64,000 bases of DNA. It comes from Glutamicibacter soli (GTDB lineage Bacteria; Actinomycetota; Actinomycetes; Actinomycetales; Micrococcaceae). Below are positions 8,818 to 18,021 of the stretch, one piece after another. How positions within the stretch are numbered: the first letter of the stretch is position 1; each line of letters begins with the position of its first letter. The position numbers and the translations under genes were made by a program. Under the pieces are notes generated by a model, which saw only the letters and a program-made list of their open reading frames with translations, was not told the DNA's origin and ran no database searches. The stretch covers positions 62,001 through 126,000 of the forward strand of contig NZ_POAF01000007.1 in the NCBI RefSeq assembly GCF_003309065.1, in the 5' to 3' direction.

Positions 8818-9339
8818 GTGTCCAAAATCAGTCTGAACCCGGAACCGTCACCAAAACTTAATCGAAAATTTGGTCGAACCGCGACGTTGATCGCCACATT
8901 GGCTTTCGTCGCACCAGGTCTGGCCGCATGCGAATCTGTTGCATCCGTAGATGCGGCTCCTGACGCTGCCAATCCGCTGTGCGCAGAAATGATGGTGGTG
9001 CTTCCAGAGGTCGTGGGAGACGCCGAGCGTCGCCCAACCTCGTCGCAGGCAACCTCGGCGTGGGGAGACCCGTCTCAGGTGGTTTTGCGGTGCGGTGTCG
9101 AGGTCCCCGGCCCGACAACTGATCCGTGCGTGTCGGTTAATGATGTCGATTGGATCGCTCACGAAGGCAACGACGGGATTTGGACTCTGACCACCTACGG
9201 TCGTACTCCCGCAACGGAGATTATTATGGATCCCCAGGTCATTCCTTCAAGCACGGTTCTGGCTACGTTGTCTGACGCGGCTTCGCGCATTCCCGCAGAG
9301 AAACAATGCGTCAGCATTCAGAAAGACGAGCAGCTCTAG
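8818..9339 (+). CDS. DUF3515-type lipoprotein
   Basis: The chosen GTG start gives 173 residues. A signal peptide ends in the lipobox LAAC (about residue 37 from the GTG), so the mature protein should be lipid-anchored outside the membrane. The rest carries CGVEVPGPT and a conserved late Cys typical of the actinobacterial DUF3515 family, whose function is unknown. An upstream in-frame ATG at 8752 would place a non-signal extension ahead of the hydrophobic segment, so the GTG is preferred, although no clear ribosome binding site is visible. The gene is divergent from the LCP gene and faces ddl across a terminator. DUF3515 genes near ddl are a usual actinobacterial arrangement. Confidence 0.75.
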   Translation: MSKISLNPEPSPKLNRKFGRTATLIATLAFVAPGLAACESVASVDAAPDAANPLCAEMMVVLPEVVGDAERRPTSSQATSAWGDPSQVVLRCGVEVPGPTTDPCVSVNDVDWIAHEGNDGIWTLTTYGRTPATEIIMDPQVIPSSTVLATLSDAASRIPAEKQCVSIQKDEQL

Positions 9340-9384
9340 TAGGCATACGAGGCGCCGAGCCGGAAATCTGAAAATTATTCATGA

Positions 9385-9436
9385 AAAAGCGTCTTGCTTT
9401 AACCCATTTTCACAGAGGTTAAAGCAAGACGCTTTT
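9385..9436. terminator. Bidirectional terminator between DUF3515 gene and ddl
   Basis: A perfect 20-bp inverted repeat (9385-9404 and 9417-9436) with a 12-base loop is flanked by A/T on both sides. It lies between two convergent genes and should stop both transcripts. Confidence 0.9.
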
Positions 9437-9449
9437 CGTCTCAGGCCGC

Positions 9450-10562
9450 TTAACGCAGACCGATCCTGCGTTCGCTGGCCAGCGCGATCAGCTCGTCAAT
9501 CAATTCACGATAGTCGATGCCGGTTTTGGCCCACATTTGCGGGTACATGCTGGACGGGGTGAACCCGGGCATCGTGTTGATTTCATTGATAATCCACTCG
9601 CCCTCGGGAGTGTAGAAGAAATCAACTCGGGAGAGGCCTTCGGCGTCAATGGCGTCAAATGCCTTGACCGCAAGTTCCCGGATCTGCGCCGTGGCTTCGT
9701 CGCTGAGTTGGGCGGGGCAGCTTAGGTTCGCTGCGGCACCGTCAACGTATTTCGCCTCAAAATCGTAAAACGTGTGTCCGTTGTCGGCAACCGAAATCTC
9801 TCCCGGCAGCGACGCGCGTGACGGAGTTGAGCCGCGGCCTTCCAGGACGCCGCATTCGATCTCTCGGCCGATAATTCCCTGCTCCACGATGACCTTGGGG
9901 TCTTCGCGGCGCGCAACCTCGATGGCGTCCCTCAGCTCCGAAGGGACATCGACCTTGGTGATTCCGACCGACGAACCGGCACGGGCTGGCTTGACGAACA
10001 ACGGGTACTCCAGGCGCTCACAACGCTGGAGTGCCGAGTCGCTGTCTCGCAGCCATTGTTTGTTGGTAATGACTTCGTACGGGCCGACTTTGAATCCGGC
10101 GCTTTCGAAAACTACCTTCATGAAATGCTTGTCCATGCCCATGGCGCTTGCGGCAATACCGGAACCAACATATGAGACTCCGGCCATTTCAAGCATGCCC
10201 TGGATCGAACCGTCTTCGCCGAACGGGCCGTGCAGCAACGGGAAGACGACGTCGATTTCACCTAGCTCGGAAACAACCGATTTCGACAGGGACATCAACG
10301 ACGTCTTGTTCGGGTCGGTTGAGAGCTGCACCGGATTGTCGACATCAGAGATCTCCGGCAAGGAACCGGTGTTGAGAGCCCAATCCTGGGGGTCTTCGGT
10401 CAGGAGCGTCCATTCGCCCTGGCGCGTGATGCCCACCGGCACAACGTCGAATCGTTCCCTGTCAATTGCGTGCATCACGCCGGCGGCGGTGACACACGAT
10501 ACCGAATGCTCGGAGGAGCGGCCACCGAACAGGAGCAGAACCTGTGGTTTGCGTTCAGTCAT
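9450..10562 (-). CDS. ddl: D-alanine--D-alanine ligase
   Basis: Ddl joins two D-alanines for the end of the peptidoglycan stem peptide, using ATP in the cytoplasm. The 370-residue protein has the N-terminal LLFGGRSSEHSVS motif (residues 10-22) and the ATP-grasp domain with PARAGSSVGI (about residue 190). The metal-binding stretch SRVDFFYT and NEINTMPGFT (about residues 320-340) completes it. It overlaps the gpsA stop by one base (TAATG), so gpsA and ddl form one transcript in the order plsC-gpsA-ddl. Confidence 0.96.
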   Translation of the reverse strand: MTERKPQVLLLFGGRSSEHSVSCVTAAGVMHAIDRERFDVVPVGITRQGEWTLLTEDPQDWALNTGSLPEISDVDNPVQLSTDPNKTSLMSLSKSVVSELGEIDVVFPLLHGPFGEDGSIQGMLEMAGVSYVGSGIAASAMGMDKHFMKVVFESAGFKVGPYEVITNKQWLRDSDSALQRCERLEYPLFVKPARAGSSVGITKVDVPSELRDAIEVARREDPKVIVEQGIIGREIECGVLEGRGSTPSRASLPGEISVADNGHTFYDFEAKYVDGAAANLSCPAQLSDEATAQIRELAVKAFDAIDAEGLSRVDFFYTPEGEWIINEINTMPGFTPSSMYPQMWAKTGIDYRELIDELIALASERRIGLR

Positions 10563-11596
10563 TACTGCAATTCTCCTTCAGACTTCAATTCGCGAGCCAG
10601 CAGGCGCTCCGCCATGTTTTCAACGCTTAGCATGCCTTCAAGCACCATGACGACAGCCTCGGTAATAGGCATGTCAACATCGTGTGTTCGTGAAAGATCG
10701 AATACTGCTCGCGCTGATTTAATGCCCTCGGCAGTCTGCGACATACGGTCATTAACCTCGTCGAGGAAGAGGCCCTGCCCCAGAAGACGTCCAGCAGTAT
10801 TGTTGCGCGACAACGAGGACGAGCACGTAGCCACCAGATCACCCAAGCCGGAAAGGCCGGCCAGCGTGTCCAGACGTCCTCCCAATGCCAAGACCAGTCG
10901 AGTCGTTTCCGCCAGACCGCGGGTGATGACTGTGGACTTGGTGTTGTCCCCCATGCCCATGCCATCGCACATGCCCACGGCCAACGCGATGATGTTCTTC
11001 ACGATGCCTCCGAGCTCCACACCCAGCACGTCATCGTTGGTGTAGGGGCGGAAGTACGGAGCCGAGCACAGCTGGGCGATCCAATTGGCCGTCTGTTCGT
11101 CGGTGCAGGCTACGACGGATGCCGTAGGTTGCTCGCGAGCGATCTCCATGGCCAAGTTCGGACCTGACAAGACCGCAATGCGGTTCTCCGGCAATTCGGC
11201 GACTTCTGCGATCACCTGGCTCATACGTAAATCCGTGCCGCGTTCCAGCCCCTTCATTAGCGACAGAACTACTGCGTCCGGCTCGATGAGGTCCTTGAAC
11301 CCGTCCAGTTCTGCCCGCAACGACTGGGAAGGTATCGCCAGCACCACTAGGTCCGCCCCGCAGAGGACTACCTGGCGGTCGGAGGATGCGGAAATGTTCT
11401 GCGGAAGCTTTGTGTCGCGCAGATAGCGGGAGTTGGTGTGGCGTTCGTTGATCTCATGCGCAGCATCGTCCCGGCGAGCCCAGATTTGAACCGAAATGCC
11501 CTGCTCGGCCACGGCGTCTGCCATCACCTTTGCGAAAGTGGTTCCCCAGCTTCCGGCGCCCATGACGGCGATCTTGCGTGGTAAAGGCTTGGTCAC
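10562..11596 (-). CDS. gpsA: Glycerol-3-phosphate dehydrogenase [NAD(P)+]
   Basis: GpsA reduces dihydroxyacetone phosphate to sn-glycerol-3-phosphate, the backbone for phospholipid and for glycerol-phosphate polymers. The 344-residue protein starts with the Rossmann motif VMGAGSWGTTFA (about residue 11). It carries SLMKGLE (about residue 113), SGPNLAMEIA and LGGIVKNIIALAVG with the catalytic Lys (about residue 195). The start is GTG at 11596, with a GAAAGAAG stretch upstream. It sits between plsC, the next enzyme in phosphatidic acid synthesis, and ddl. Confidence 0.96.
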   Translation of the reverse strand: MTKPLPRKIAVMGAGSWGTTFAKVMADAVAEQGISVQIWARRDDAAHEINERHTNSRYLRDTKLPQNISASSDRQVVLCGADLVVLAIPSQSLRAELDGFKDLIEPDAVVLSLMKGLERGTDLRMSQVIAEVAELPENRIAVLSGPNLAMEIAREQPTASVVACTDEQTANWIAQLCSAPYFRPYTNDDVLGVELGGIVKNIIALAVGMCDGMGMGDNTKSTVITRGLAETTRLVLALGGRLDTLAGLSGLGDLVATCSSSLSRNNTAGRLLGQGLFLDEVNDRMSQTAEGIKSARAVFDLSRTHDVDMPITEAVVMVLEGMLSVENMAERLLARELKSEGELQ

Positions 11597-11620
11597 GATT
11601 CTTCTTTCGACGTTGCTGAT

Positions 11621-11668
11621 GTGTATTTACTTGTCTGTGTATTTACTTGTCTGTGTATTTACTTGTCC
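11621..11668. repeat. Three tandem 16-bp repeats at the end of plsC
   Basis: The unit GTGTATTTACTTGTCT occurs three times head to tail, and only the last base of the third copy differs. The third copy contains the plsC stop codon and its last two codons. The other two copies lie in the short gap before gpsA. Confidence 0.95.
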
Positions 11669-12423
11669 GGGTTCTCAAAGCTGCGACCGGTCCGGGCCTG
11701 CCCATGCTCGCTGGGATCCCACGGCTTTTCCGGCGGAGTTTCGCCTCGAATTTCCGCCTGAAGCTCGGTAATCGACGCCATGATGCGTTCGGTAGCTTCT
11801 TCAAGGACTTTGCGAGTACGCGGCCCGTTGCGCAAATCGTCGAGGTCTACCGGCTGGCCAACCGATACCGTCACGTGCTTGCGGGGAAACAGGTACATCT
11901 TCTTGGAGTAACGCGGCAGCAACTCTTGGTCTCCCCAGTGGGCCATGGGGATAACTGGGGCACCGGTCTGCAGGGCCAGACGGGCGGCACCTGTTCGCCC
12001 CACCATAGGCCACAGGTTGGGATCACGGGTCAGGGTGCCTTCGGGGTAGATCACCACGACGCCCCCGGCGTCCAGGACCTTTTTCGAGGCCTTCAACGAG
12101 TCGCCGGCCCCGGCAGCACTTCGCGCTACTGGAATCTGGCCGGTTTCACGAAGGATCCATCCGAGCACTGGCGGCTTGAACAGCGATTCCTTGGCCATCC
12201 AGCGAGGCAGGCGGCCATGGCTGTATACGGCATGCCCGACAACCAGCGGGTCAATCTCAGTCAAATGATTCGGGCACAGGATATAACCGCCCTGTGGAAG
12301 GTTTTCAAAGCCCTTCCAGGTCTTGCCCATCAGGGAGTTCATCAGCGGGCGGACGATATTACCCAGAACATTGAAAATACGCTTGGTACGCGGGCTTTCG
12401 CCGGGAGCCTGGATTTTAACCAC
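11659..12423 (-). CDS. plsC: 1-acyl-sn-glycerol-3-phosphate acyltransferase (PlsC family)
   Basis: The 254-residue protein has the acyltransferase motif NHLTEIDPL (about residue 52), a variant of the NHxxxxD catalytic motif with H and D six apart. It also has the acceptor-site motif YPEGTLTRD (about residue 130). It should acylate lysophosphatidic acid at the membrane, using the glycerol-3-phosphate made through the adjacent gpsA. The start is GTG at 12423 with AGAGGA upstream. It lies 14 bp after murA on the same strand. The 3' end runs into a 16-bp tandem repeat, so copy number changes there could alter the stop region. Confidence 0.92.
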   Translation of the reverse strand: MVKIQAPGESPRTKRIFNVLGNIVRPLMNSLMGKTWKGFENLPQGGYILCPNHLTEIDPLVVGHAVYSHGRLPRWMAKESLFKPPVLGWILRETGQIPVARSAAGAGDSLKASKKVLDAGGVVVIYPEGTLTRDPNLWPMVGRTGAARLALQTGAPVIPMAHWGDQELLPRYSKKMYLFPRKHVTVSVGQPVDLDDLRNGPRTRKVLEEATERIMASITELQAEIRGETPPEKPWDPSEHGQARTGRSFENPDK

Positions 12424-12436
12424 GGACCGGTATCCT

Positions 12437-13756
12437 CTATTCGCTCAGTTCAACATTGGCGCCAAGTGCAGTGAGCTTGTCCATGAAGTGCTCGTAGCCT
12501 CGGTTGATCAGCTCAATACCGGTGACCTTGCTGGTTCCCTCGGCGGCCAAGGCCGCAATCAGGTGGGAGAAACCTCCGCGAAGGTCCGGAACGTCGATTT
12601 CCGCACCAACCAGCTTGGCAGGTCCGACTACCACTGCCGAGTGCTTGAAATTGCGGTGGCCGAAGCGGCACGGGGTGGAACCCAGGCAGTCGGTGTGCAC
12701 CTGGACGGTAGCGCCCATATGCACCAGTGCATCGGTGAATCCGAAGCGGTTTTCGTACACGGTCTCGTGGATGACCGAAACGCCGCTGGCCTGCGTCAGT
12801 GCGACCACCAGTGGCTGCTGCCAGTCGGTCATGAAGCCGGGGTGGACATCCGTTTCGAGGATCAACGGGTTCAGGTCGCCACCGGGGTGGTAGAAGCGGA
12901 TGCCGTTGGCCTTGACCTCGAACTCGCCGCCGATCTGGCGGTAGACGTGAAGGAAAGCTGTCAGGTCCCGTTGCTGGGCGTCCTGGACGAAGATATCGCC
13001 CTTGGTCACCAGCGCTGCGGAAGCCCACGAGGCTGCCTCGTTGCGGTCAGGCAGCGCGGTGTGCTCGTAGCCATTGAGCTTGTCGACGCCCTGGATGCGG
13101 ATCACGCGGTCGCGGTGCACGGAAATGATGGCGCCCATTTTCTGCAACAACGAGATCAGATCCAAGATTTCCGGCTCAATGGCGGCATTGCTGACCTCGG
13201 TGACACCCTTGGCGCGAACGGCAGAAAGCAGCACCTGCTCGGTGGTGCCGACGCTCGGGTACTTCAGGTGGAGCTTCGCACCCTTGAGGCCCAGCGGTGC
13301 AGAGATCCGGATCCCATCGGTGGCCTTGTCCACGACCGCGCCGAATTCACGCAGTACTTCGAGATGGAAATCAATGGGACGGTCGCCGATACGGCATCCG
13401 CCGAGGTCCGGGATGAATGCTTCGCCCAGCGAGTGGATCAGCGGGCCGCAGAAAAGAATCGGGATGCGCGAATCGCCGGCGTGGGCATCGATTGCCTGGT
13501 TCGAGGCCGACTTGGCCTGGCTCGGGTCCATGGTGAGGTCGCCGGTTTCCGGATCCTGCTCGACCTTGACCCCGTGGATCTCCAGCAGGCTGCGAACGAC
13601 GGTAACATCCTTGATCTCTGGCACATTGCGGAGCACCGAAGGCGTATCGCCAAGCAGCGCCGCCACCATGGCCTTGGGAACCAGGTTCTTAGCTCCGCCG
13701 ACTCGTACGGTGCCCACTAGTGGCACACCGCCATGGATCGTCAGGATCTTACCCAT
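12437..13756 (-). CDS. murA: UDP-N-acetylglucosamine 1-carboxyvinyltransferase
   Basis: MurA transfers enolpyruvate from PEP to UDP-GlcNAc, the first committed step of peptidoglycan synthesis. The 439-residue protein starts with the family motif LVGTVRVGGAKN (about residue 12). Its flexible-loop motif GGCRIGDRP (about residues 117-125) contains the Cys that fosfomycin alkylates. The ATG at 13756 has GAGG some 11 bases upstream. It leads the murA-plsC-gpsA-ddl run, and a strong terminator separates it from leuD. Confidence 0.96.
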   Translation of the reverse strand: MGKILTIHGGVPLVGTVRVGGAKNLVPKAMVAALLGDTPSVLRNVPEIKDVTVVRSLLEIHGVKVEQDPETGDLTMDPSQAKSASNQAIDAHAGDSRIPILFCGPLIHSLGEAFIPDLGGCRIGDRPIDFHLEVLREFGAVVDKATDGIRISAPLGLKGAKLHLKYPSVGTTEQVLLSAVRAKGVTEVSNAAIEPEILDLISLLQKMGAIISVHRDRVIRIQGVDKLNGYEHTALPDRNEAASWASAALVTKGDIFVQDAQQRDLTAFLHVYRQIGGEFEVKANGIRFYHPGGDLNPLILETDVHPGFMTDWQQPLVVALTQASGVSVIHETVYENRFGFTDALVHMGATVQVHTDCLGSTPCRFGHRNFKHSAVVVGPAKLVGAEIDVPDLRGGFSHLIAALAAEGTSKVTGIELINRGYEHFMDKLTALGANVELSE

Positions 13757-13945
13757 GTATGAAATACCTCATCGCGTAGTCGTTATTGCCTGCTCCAGCC
13801 TGCGGGCCGTGAACTAGCAGGACTAAGTAAGCATACCGCCTAAGACAGCATGAAATGGGACCGATAGTCGCGTGGCGTGGGTATTGTGAGGATGCTTTCA
13901 GCCTTTGAATTCAAGGAATACACCGGAGGAACATGCAAACATGAA

Positions 13946-13997
13946 ACGGCCCGTTCGCATTCAGCACAATACATTGAACTGAATGCGAACTGGCCGT
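13946..13997 (-). terminator. Terminator between leuD and murA
   Basis: A 19-bp stem with one mismatch (13946-13964 and 13979-13997) and a 14-base loop stands after the leuD stop, followed on the minus strand by a short T run. The 300-bp gap 13757-14056 holds this hairpin and the murA promoter region. No gene is seen there, although many actinobacteria carry an HU gene at this place. Confidence 0.8.
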
Positions 13998-14056
13998 CCG
14001 GGGAACCATGGCAGAGCGTCAAGATCAGCTTGATGCCCCAGCCAAGATGCTGCCGT

Positions 14057-14662
14057 TTAGTCGGCGAATCGTGCTGGAAGCGTCTTCGGCTTATGCGAAG
14101 GACGTGCAGCCTCGAATTCGGTGATGTCCTCTTCATGCTGGAGGGTCAGGCCGATGTCATCCAGGCCTTCCATCAAACGCCACCTCGTGTAGTCGTCAAT
14201 CTGGAATGGCGCGGAAATCGATCCGCACTGGACCGTGCGGGATTCCAGATCAACCGTGACCTGGGTGCCCGGGTTGTTCTCCAGTTCCTTCCAGATCAAT
14301 TCGATGTCGCTCTGGGCTACCTCGGCAGCTACCAGCCCCTGCTTCCCGGAGTTGCCGCGGAAGATATCCGCGAAACGAGCCGAAATGACTGCCTTGAACC
14401 CGTAGTCCTTCAGCGCCCAGACTGCGTGCTCGCGAGACGAACCGGTGCCGAAGTCGGGGCCGGCCACAAGAACCGAGCCTTCGTTGAATGGCTCCTGATT
14501 CAGGATGAAGTTCTCGTCGCGGCGCCAACCGGCGAACAAGGCATCCTCGAATCCGGTGCGGGTGATGCGCTTGAGATAGACGGCAGGGATGATCTGGTCA
14601 GTGTCGACGTTGCTCTGACGCAGTGGTACACCGATTCCGGTGTGGCTAACAATCTTTTCCAT
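14057..14662 (-). CDS. leuD: 3-isopropylmalate dehydratase small subunit
   Basis: LeuD is the small subunit of isopropylmalate isomerase, which converts 2-isopropylmalate to 3-isopropylmalate together with LeuC. The protein has 201 residues. It begins [20 protein letters not shown] and carries the family motifs [14 protein letters not shown] (about residue 18) and [13 protein letters not shown] (about residue 68), the latter with the substrate-binding Ser-Arg-Glu. The ATG at 14662 was chosen because GGAAGGA lies before it; the open frame extends further upstream but into leuC. It lies 14 bp downstream of leuC in one transcript. Confidence 0.97.
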   Translation of the reverse strand: MEKIVSHTGIGVPLRQSNVDTDQIIPAVYLKRITRTGFEDALFAGWRRDENFILNQEPFNEGSVLVAGPDFGTGSSREHAVWALKDYGFKAVISARFADIFRGNSGKQGLVAAEVAQSDIELIWKELENNPGTQVTVDLESRTVQCGSISAPFQIDDYTRWRLMEGLDDIGLTLQHEEDITEFEAARPSHKPKTLPARFAD

Positions 14663-14676
14663 GACGGTGATCCTTC

Positions 14677-16125
14677 CTAGACCGCTACCGGAGTGTTGAC
14701 GAGGTCGCTCGGCGAGGACAGCGTGCCGCGGATTGCCGTTGCGGCGGCTACCAGCGGGGAGACAAGGTGGGTGCGTCCGCCCTTGCCCTGGCGTCCTTCG
14801 AAGTTTCGATTCGAGGTCGAGGCGCAGCGCTCGCCTTCTGTGAGCTGGTCGGGGTTCATGCCCAGGCACATGGAGCATCCGGCAAAACGCCATTCGGCGC
14901 CGAAGTCCTTGAAGATCTGGTCCAAGCCCTCGGCTTCAGCCTCCAAGCGGACGCGGGCCGAGCCAGGGACAACAATCATGCGGACGTTGGGGTCCTTTTC
15001 CTTGCCCTTGATCACCGCGGCGGCCGCCCTCAGATCCTCCATGCGGGAGTTGGTGCAAGAGCCCAGGAAGACGGTATCAACACGGATTTCCTTCATGGGA
15101 GTTCCGCCGGTCAGACCCATGTACTCCAATGCGCGTTCGCAGGCCTTGCGGTCGTTTTCGTCCTCGAAGTCTTCCGGAGTTGGCACCGAGGCTGAGAGCG
15201 ACACACCTTGGCCCGGGTTGGTTCCCCAGGTGACAAAAGGTTCCAGTTCATCCGCGTCCAGGAAGACCTCTGCATCAAACTGGGCCCCCTCGTCCGAATG
15301 CAGCTGCTTCCACTCCGCAACGGCGGCGTCCCAGTCTTCGCCCCGCGGGGCGTGGGGACGTCCATTGACGTAATCAAACGTGGTCTGGTCCGGAGCGATC
15401 ATGCCGGCCCGGGCGCCTGCCTCGATGGACATGTTGCAGATGGTCATGCGCGCGTCCATGGACAAGGCACGGATGGCGGAGCCTCGGTATTCGAGGACGT
15501 AGCCCTGACCGCCTCCGGTGCCGATCTTGGCGATGACCGCAAGGATAATGTCCTTGGCAGTGACGCCCGGCTTCAAGGTGCCTTCGACGTTGATCGCCAT
15601 GGTCTTGAACGGCTTCAGGCTCAGGGACTGGGTTGCCATCACGTGCTCGACCTCGGAGGTACCGATGCCGAAGGCCAATGCGCCAAACGCGCCATGGGTC
15701 GACGTGTGGGAGTCGCCGCAGACCACCGTCATACCCGGCTGGGTCAGTCCCAGCTGCGGACCAACGACGTGGACGATACCTTGTTCCTTGTCGCCAAGGG
15801 AGTGCAGGCGCACGCCGAACTCCTTGCAGTTTTCCCGCAGGGTGTTGATCTGGGTCCGGCTCGTCAGGTCGGCGATGGGCTTGTCGATGTCAAGCGTGGG
15901 CGTGTTGTGATCTTCCGTGGCAATGGTCTGATCAGGCCGGCGAAGCTGGCGGCCGGCCAGACGCAGTCCTTCGAATGCCTGCGGAGAGGTCACCTCGTGC
16001 AGCAAGTGCAGATCGATGTAAATAAGATCCGGCTGGCGGGCTTCGCCTTCACCGGTTCCACGGCGCACAACATGCGCATTCCAGACCTTCTCGGCCAGTG
16101 TCTGTGGCGACTGCGTGGCAGACAT
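14677..16125 (-). CDS. leuC: 3-isopropylmalate dehydratase large subunit
   Basis: LeuC carries the 4Fe-4S cluster of isopropylmalate isomerase. The 482-residue protein has the cluster cysteines in GSCTNSR (about residue 352) and CSMCLGM (about residue 413), plus the aconitase-family signature [12 protein letters not shown] (about residue 140). The ATG at 16125 is preferred because GAGGAG stands eight bases before it, whereas a GTG three codons earlier would be too close to that site. leuCD is divergent from the IclR-family regulator ltbR, the arrangement known in Corynebacterium and Streptomyces, and a likely LtbR operator lies 84-98 bases upstream. Confidence 0.97.
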   Translation of the reverse strand: MSATQSPQTLAEKVWNAHVVRRGTGEGEARQPDLIYIDLHLLHEVTSPQAFEGLRLAGRQLRRPDQTIATEDHNTPTLDIDKPIADLTSRTQINTLRENCKEFGVRLHSLGDKEQGIVHVVGPQLGLTQPGMTVVCGDSHTSTHGAFGALAFGIGTSEVEHVMATQSLSLKPFKTMAINVEGTLKPGVTAKDIILAVIAKIGTGGGQGYVLEYRGSAIRALSMDARMTICNMSIEAGARAGMIAPDQTTFDYVNGRPHAPRGEDWDAAVAEWKQLHSDEGAQFDAEVFLDADELEPFVTWGTNPGQGVSLSASVPTPEDFEDENDRKACERALEYMGLTGGTPMKEIRVDTVFLGSCTNSRMEDLRAAAAVIKGKEKDPNVRMIVVPGSARVRLEAEAEGLDQIFKDFGAEWRFAGCSMCLGMNPDQLTEGERCASTSNRNFEGRQGKGGRTHLVSPLVAAATAIRGTLSSPSDLVNTPVAV

Positions 16126-16158
16126 GCGACACACTCCTCAAGCTACGTTCATTTGATA

Positions 16159-16173
16159 TCTCAACTTTGACAC
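16159..16173. promoter_or_regulatory. Second, imperfect leu operator half-site with TTGACA box
   Basis: TCTCA at 16159-16163 is followed by CTTTGACA, a degenerate copy of the palindrome at 16209. TTGACA at 16167-16172 fits a -35 hexamer for ltbR, although the best -10 (CAGTAT near 16192) is spaced a little far. It is a weak site, noted because of its place in the divergent leuC/ltbR gap. Confidence 0.35.
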
Positions 16174-16208
16174 TTCACAGAAGAACATTTCCAGTATGCG
16201 GACTTGAA

Positions 16209-16223
16209 TCTCAAATGCTGAGA
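16209..16223. promoter_or_regulatory. Likely LtbR operator in the leuC/ltbR gap
   Basis: The perfect palindrome TCTCA-AATGC-TGAGA lies between the divergent leuC and ltbR genes, 16 bases before the ltbR start. The same palindrome with a different centre is found upstream of leuB at 28767-28781. In Corynebacterium glutamicum LtbR represses leuCD and leuB, so a shared operator is expected; assigning this sequence to it is inference. Confidence 0.7.
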
Positions 16224-16238
16224 CGGGAGAATCGAGAT

Positions 16239-16964
16239 ATGACAACAGGTAGCGGCGTAGGCGTACTCGATAAGGCAGCCGCCATTCTCAATGCATTGGA
16301 GAATGGCCCAACCACGCTCTCACAACTGGTGGAGCTGACCCAGATTTCCAGGCCAACCGTCCATCGAATTGCGCAGTCGCTGGCCCATCATGGACTCGTC
16401 GGAAGGGACCTGCACGGGCGTTTCGAACTGGGTAGCCGCTTGGTCGAACTTGCCAGCGCCGCCGGTGAAGACCGCTTGGTCAGCGCCGCTGGACCCATCC
16501 TCCTCAAGCTCCGGGACCAAACTGGTGAGAGCACGCAGGTCTTCCGCAAGCAGGGAGACTTCCGTGTTTGCATCGCCAGTGCGGAACGCCCGGTGGGTCT
16601 GCGCGATACCATCCCCGTGGGCACCCAGCTCTCCATGAAAGCTGGATCCGCTGCGCAGGTGCTTTTGGCTTGGGAGGACAATGAGCGAATGATCGATGGC
16701 CTGCATCATGCACGGTTCACGCCAACAATTCTTGCCGGCGTGCGCCGGCGCGGGTGGGCGCAGTCGCTGGGCGAACGCGAACCCGGGGTTGCTTCGGTAT
16801 CAGCGCCAATCCGGGGCCAGTCCGGTCGTGTCATTGCCGCGTTGTCGATGTCCGGTCCTATTGAACGTCTGACCCGCCAGCCGGGAAAGATCTACCATGA
16901 AGCCGTAGTTGCCGCAGCGAACGAGCTGTCCGAATTGCTCCGGGTTCAGGCTGAACGCCCCTGA
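16239..16964 (+). CDS. ltbR: IclR-family regulator of leucine synthesis (LtbR/NdgR type)
   Basis: The 241-residue protein has an N-terminal winged helix-turn-helix (about residues 8-70, with TTLSQLVELTQISRPTVHR) and a C-terminal IclR effector domain (about residues 80-238). An open frame extends back to 16098, but the ATG at 16239 follows GGGAGA and starts at the usual IclR N-terminus. Divergence from leuCD identifies it with LtbR of corynebacteria and NdgR of Streptomyces, which repress leucine genes. It would bind the TCTCA-N5-TGAGA palindromes at this gap and at leuB. It converges on thiL with a 19-bp gap. Confidence 0.9.
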   Translation: MTTGSGVGVLDKAAAILNALENGPTTLSQLVELTQISRPTVHRIAQSLAHHGLVGRDLHGRFELGSRLVELASAAGEDRLVSAAGPILLKLRDQTGESTQVFRKQGDFRVCIASAERPVGLRDTIPVGTQLSMKAGSAAQVLLAWEDNERMIDGLHHARFTPTILAGVRRRGWAQSLGEREPGVASVSAPIRGQSGRVIAALSMSGPIERLTRQPGKIYHEAVVAAANELSELLRVQAERP

Positions 16965-16983
16965 ACCGAGAGCTGGTCTCGAT

Positions 16984-18015
16984 TCAGCGCTTCATGGCCT
17001 CGGAAAAATGGTCGAATCCGCGGGCTCCGTTGACGATCTGCCCATCGATTTTCACCAGGGTACGGCGGCCGGTCTGCGCACTGACGTCGCCGATGACGGT
17101 GAATTCTTCAGGAATCGAGGCACCTTTCGGGAACACCGCGAGCAGTCCGAAGTCTTCTCCGCCTTCAAGGACCCACAGCATCGGATCCGCACCCAACAGC
17201 ACTGCCGCAGGCTCCAAGCGAGCAGCGAAGTGCTTCAGCGAGTCGACGTTCAGGTTAAGGTTGACGCCGCTGGCCTTGGCCAGACGCGAAGCATCCCGGA
17301 TCAGTCCATCGGAGATGTCCATCATGGCGCTCGCGCCGGCTTCGGCCGCCCGGGGACCCGATTCCAACGGCGGGGTTGGTTTGCACTGGGAATCCACGAT
17401 CCTGCGGACCGAACGGTTCCACGTCTGCCATTGCGTGCTGCCATCGAGTACCGCCAGTCCAGCGCCGGCCGATCCCAGACGTCCCGCGATGGCTATGCGG
17501 TCCCCCGGTGTGGCGCCGCTCCTGAGCACCTTGCCGTGCTCGCACTCTCCGATGACGGTAGTAGTCACTGATATTTCGGCAGCCTTGCCCAGATCTCCGC
17601 CAATCACCGCGAGACGGCCCGCACCGAGCCCTTGAACTGCAGCGGAGATGCCCCTGGAGAATTCCTTTACCCATTCAATGCTGGTGCTTTCAGGCAGGGA
17701 CAGGGAGATGACGGCGCCTGTCGGGACGCCTCCCATGGCATTGATGTCTGAAACATTTTGGGCGATCGACTTCCACCCGATGTCGAAGGCCTTGTGTTCG
17801 AAACCGCTGTCCCAGTACAACCGGAAGTCCTGATTCTCGACAAGAGTGTCGACGGACACCACAACTTCCGAACCGGAAACGGCTAGGGCTCCGGCGTCGT
17901 CGCCTGGGCCCAGGGGTGCCTGTTTGGAGTCCAGGAGAGGCAGCATGGCGTCAAGGATTCCCTGCTCCCCTAGGTCGCCGACGGTCGGGAGCTTGCTAGC
18001 TTGGTGATTCGTCAC
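16984..18015 (-). CDS. thiL: Thiamine-monophosphate kinase
   Basis: ThiL phosphorylates thiamine monophosphate to the active diphosphate. The 343-residue protein belongs to the PurM/ThiL fold, with GPGDDAGAL (about residue 37), VVSVDTLVE (about residue 52) and VIGGDLGKA (about residue 136). The motif MMDISDGL near residue 230 supplies metal and ATP ligands. The start is GTG at 18015, six bases after the end of the GTPase gene upstream, so it is the third gene of that transcript. In relatives thiL is usually near ddl and recG; here it has been placed on the other side of the leu genes. No THI-box riboswitch is seen. Confidence 0.93.
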   Translation of the reverse strand: MTNHQASKLPTVGDLGEQGILDAMLPLLDSKQAPLGPGDDAGALAVSGSEVVVSVDTLVENQDFRLYWDSGFEHKAFDIGWKSIAQNVSDINAMGGVPTGAVISLSLPESTSIEWVKEFSRGISAAVQGLGAGRLAVIGGDLGKAAEISVTTTVIGECEHGKVLRSGATPGDRIAIAGRLGSAGAGLAVLDGSTQWQTWNRSVRRIVDSQCKPTPPLESGPRAAEAGASAMMDISDGLIRDASRLAKASGVNLNLNVDSLKHFAARLEPAAVLLGADPMLWVLEGGEDFGLLAVFPKGASIPEEFTVIGDVSAQTGRRTLVKIDGQIVNGARGFDHFSEAMKR

Positions 18016-18021
18016 TGAGTA

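Noticed and set aside
16098-16238. A longer N-terminus for LtbR starting inside the leuC start region
   Set aside because: IclR proteins begin close to the helix-turn-helix. The ATG at 16239 has a fitting ribosome binding site, and the extension would overlap leuC.
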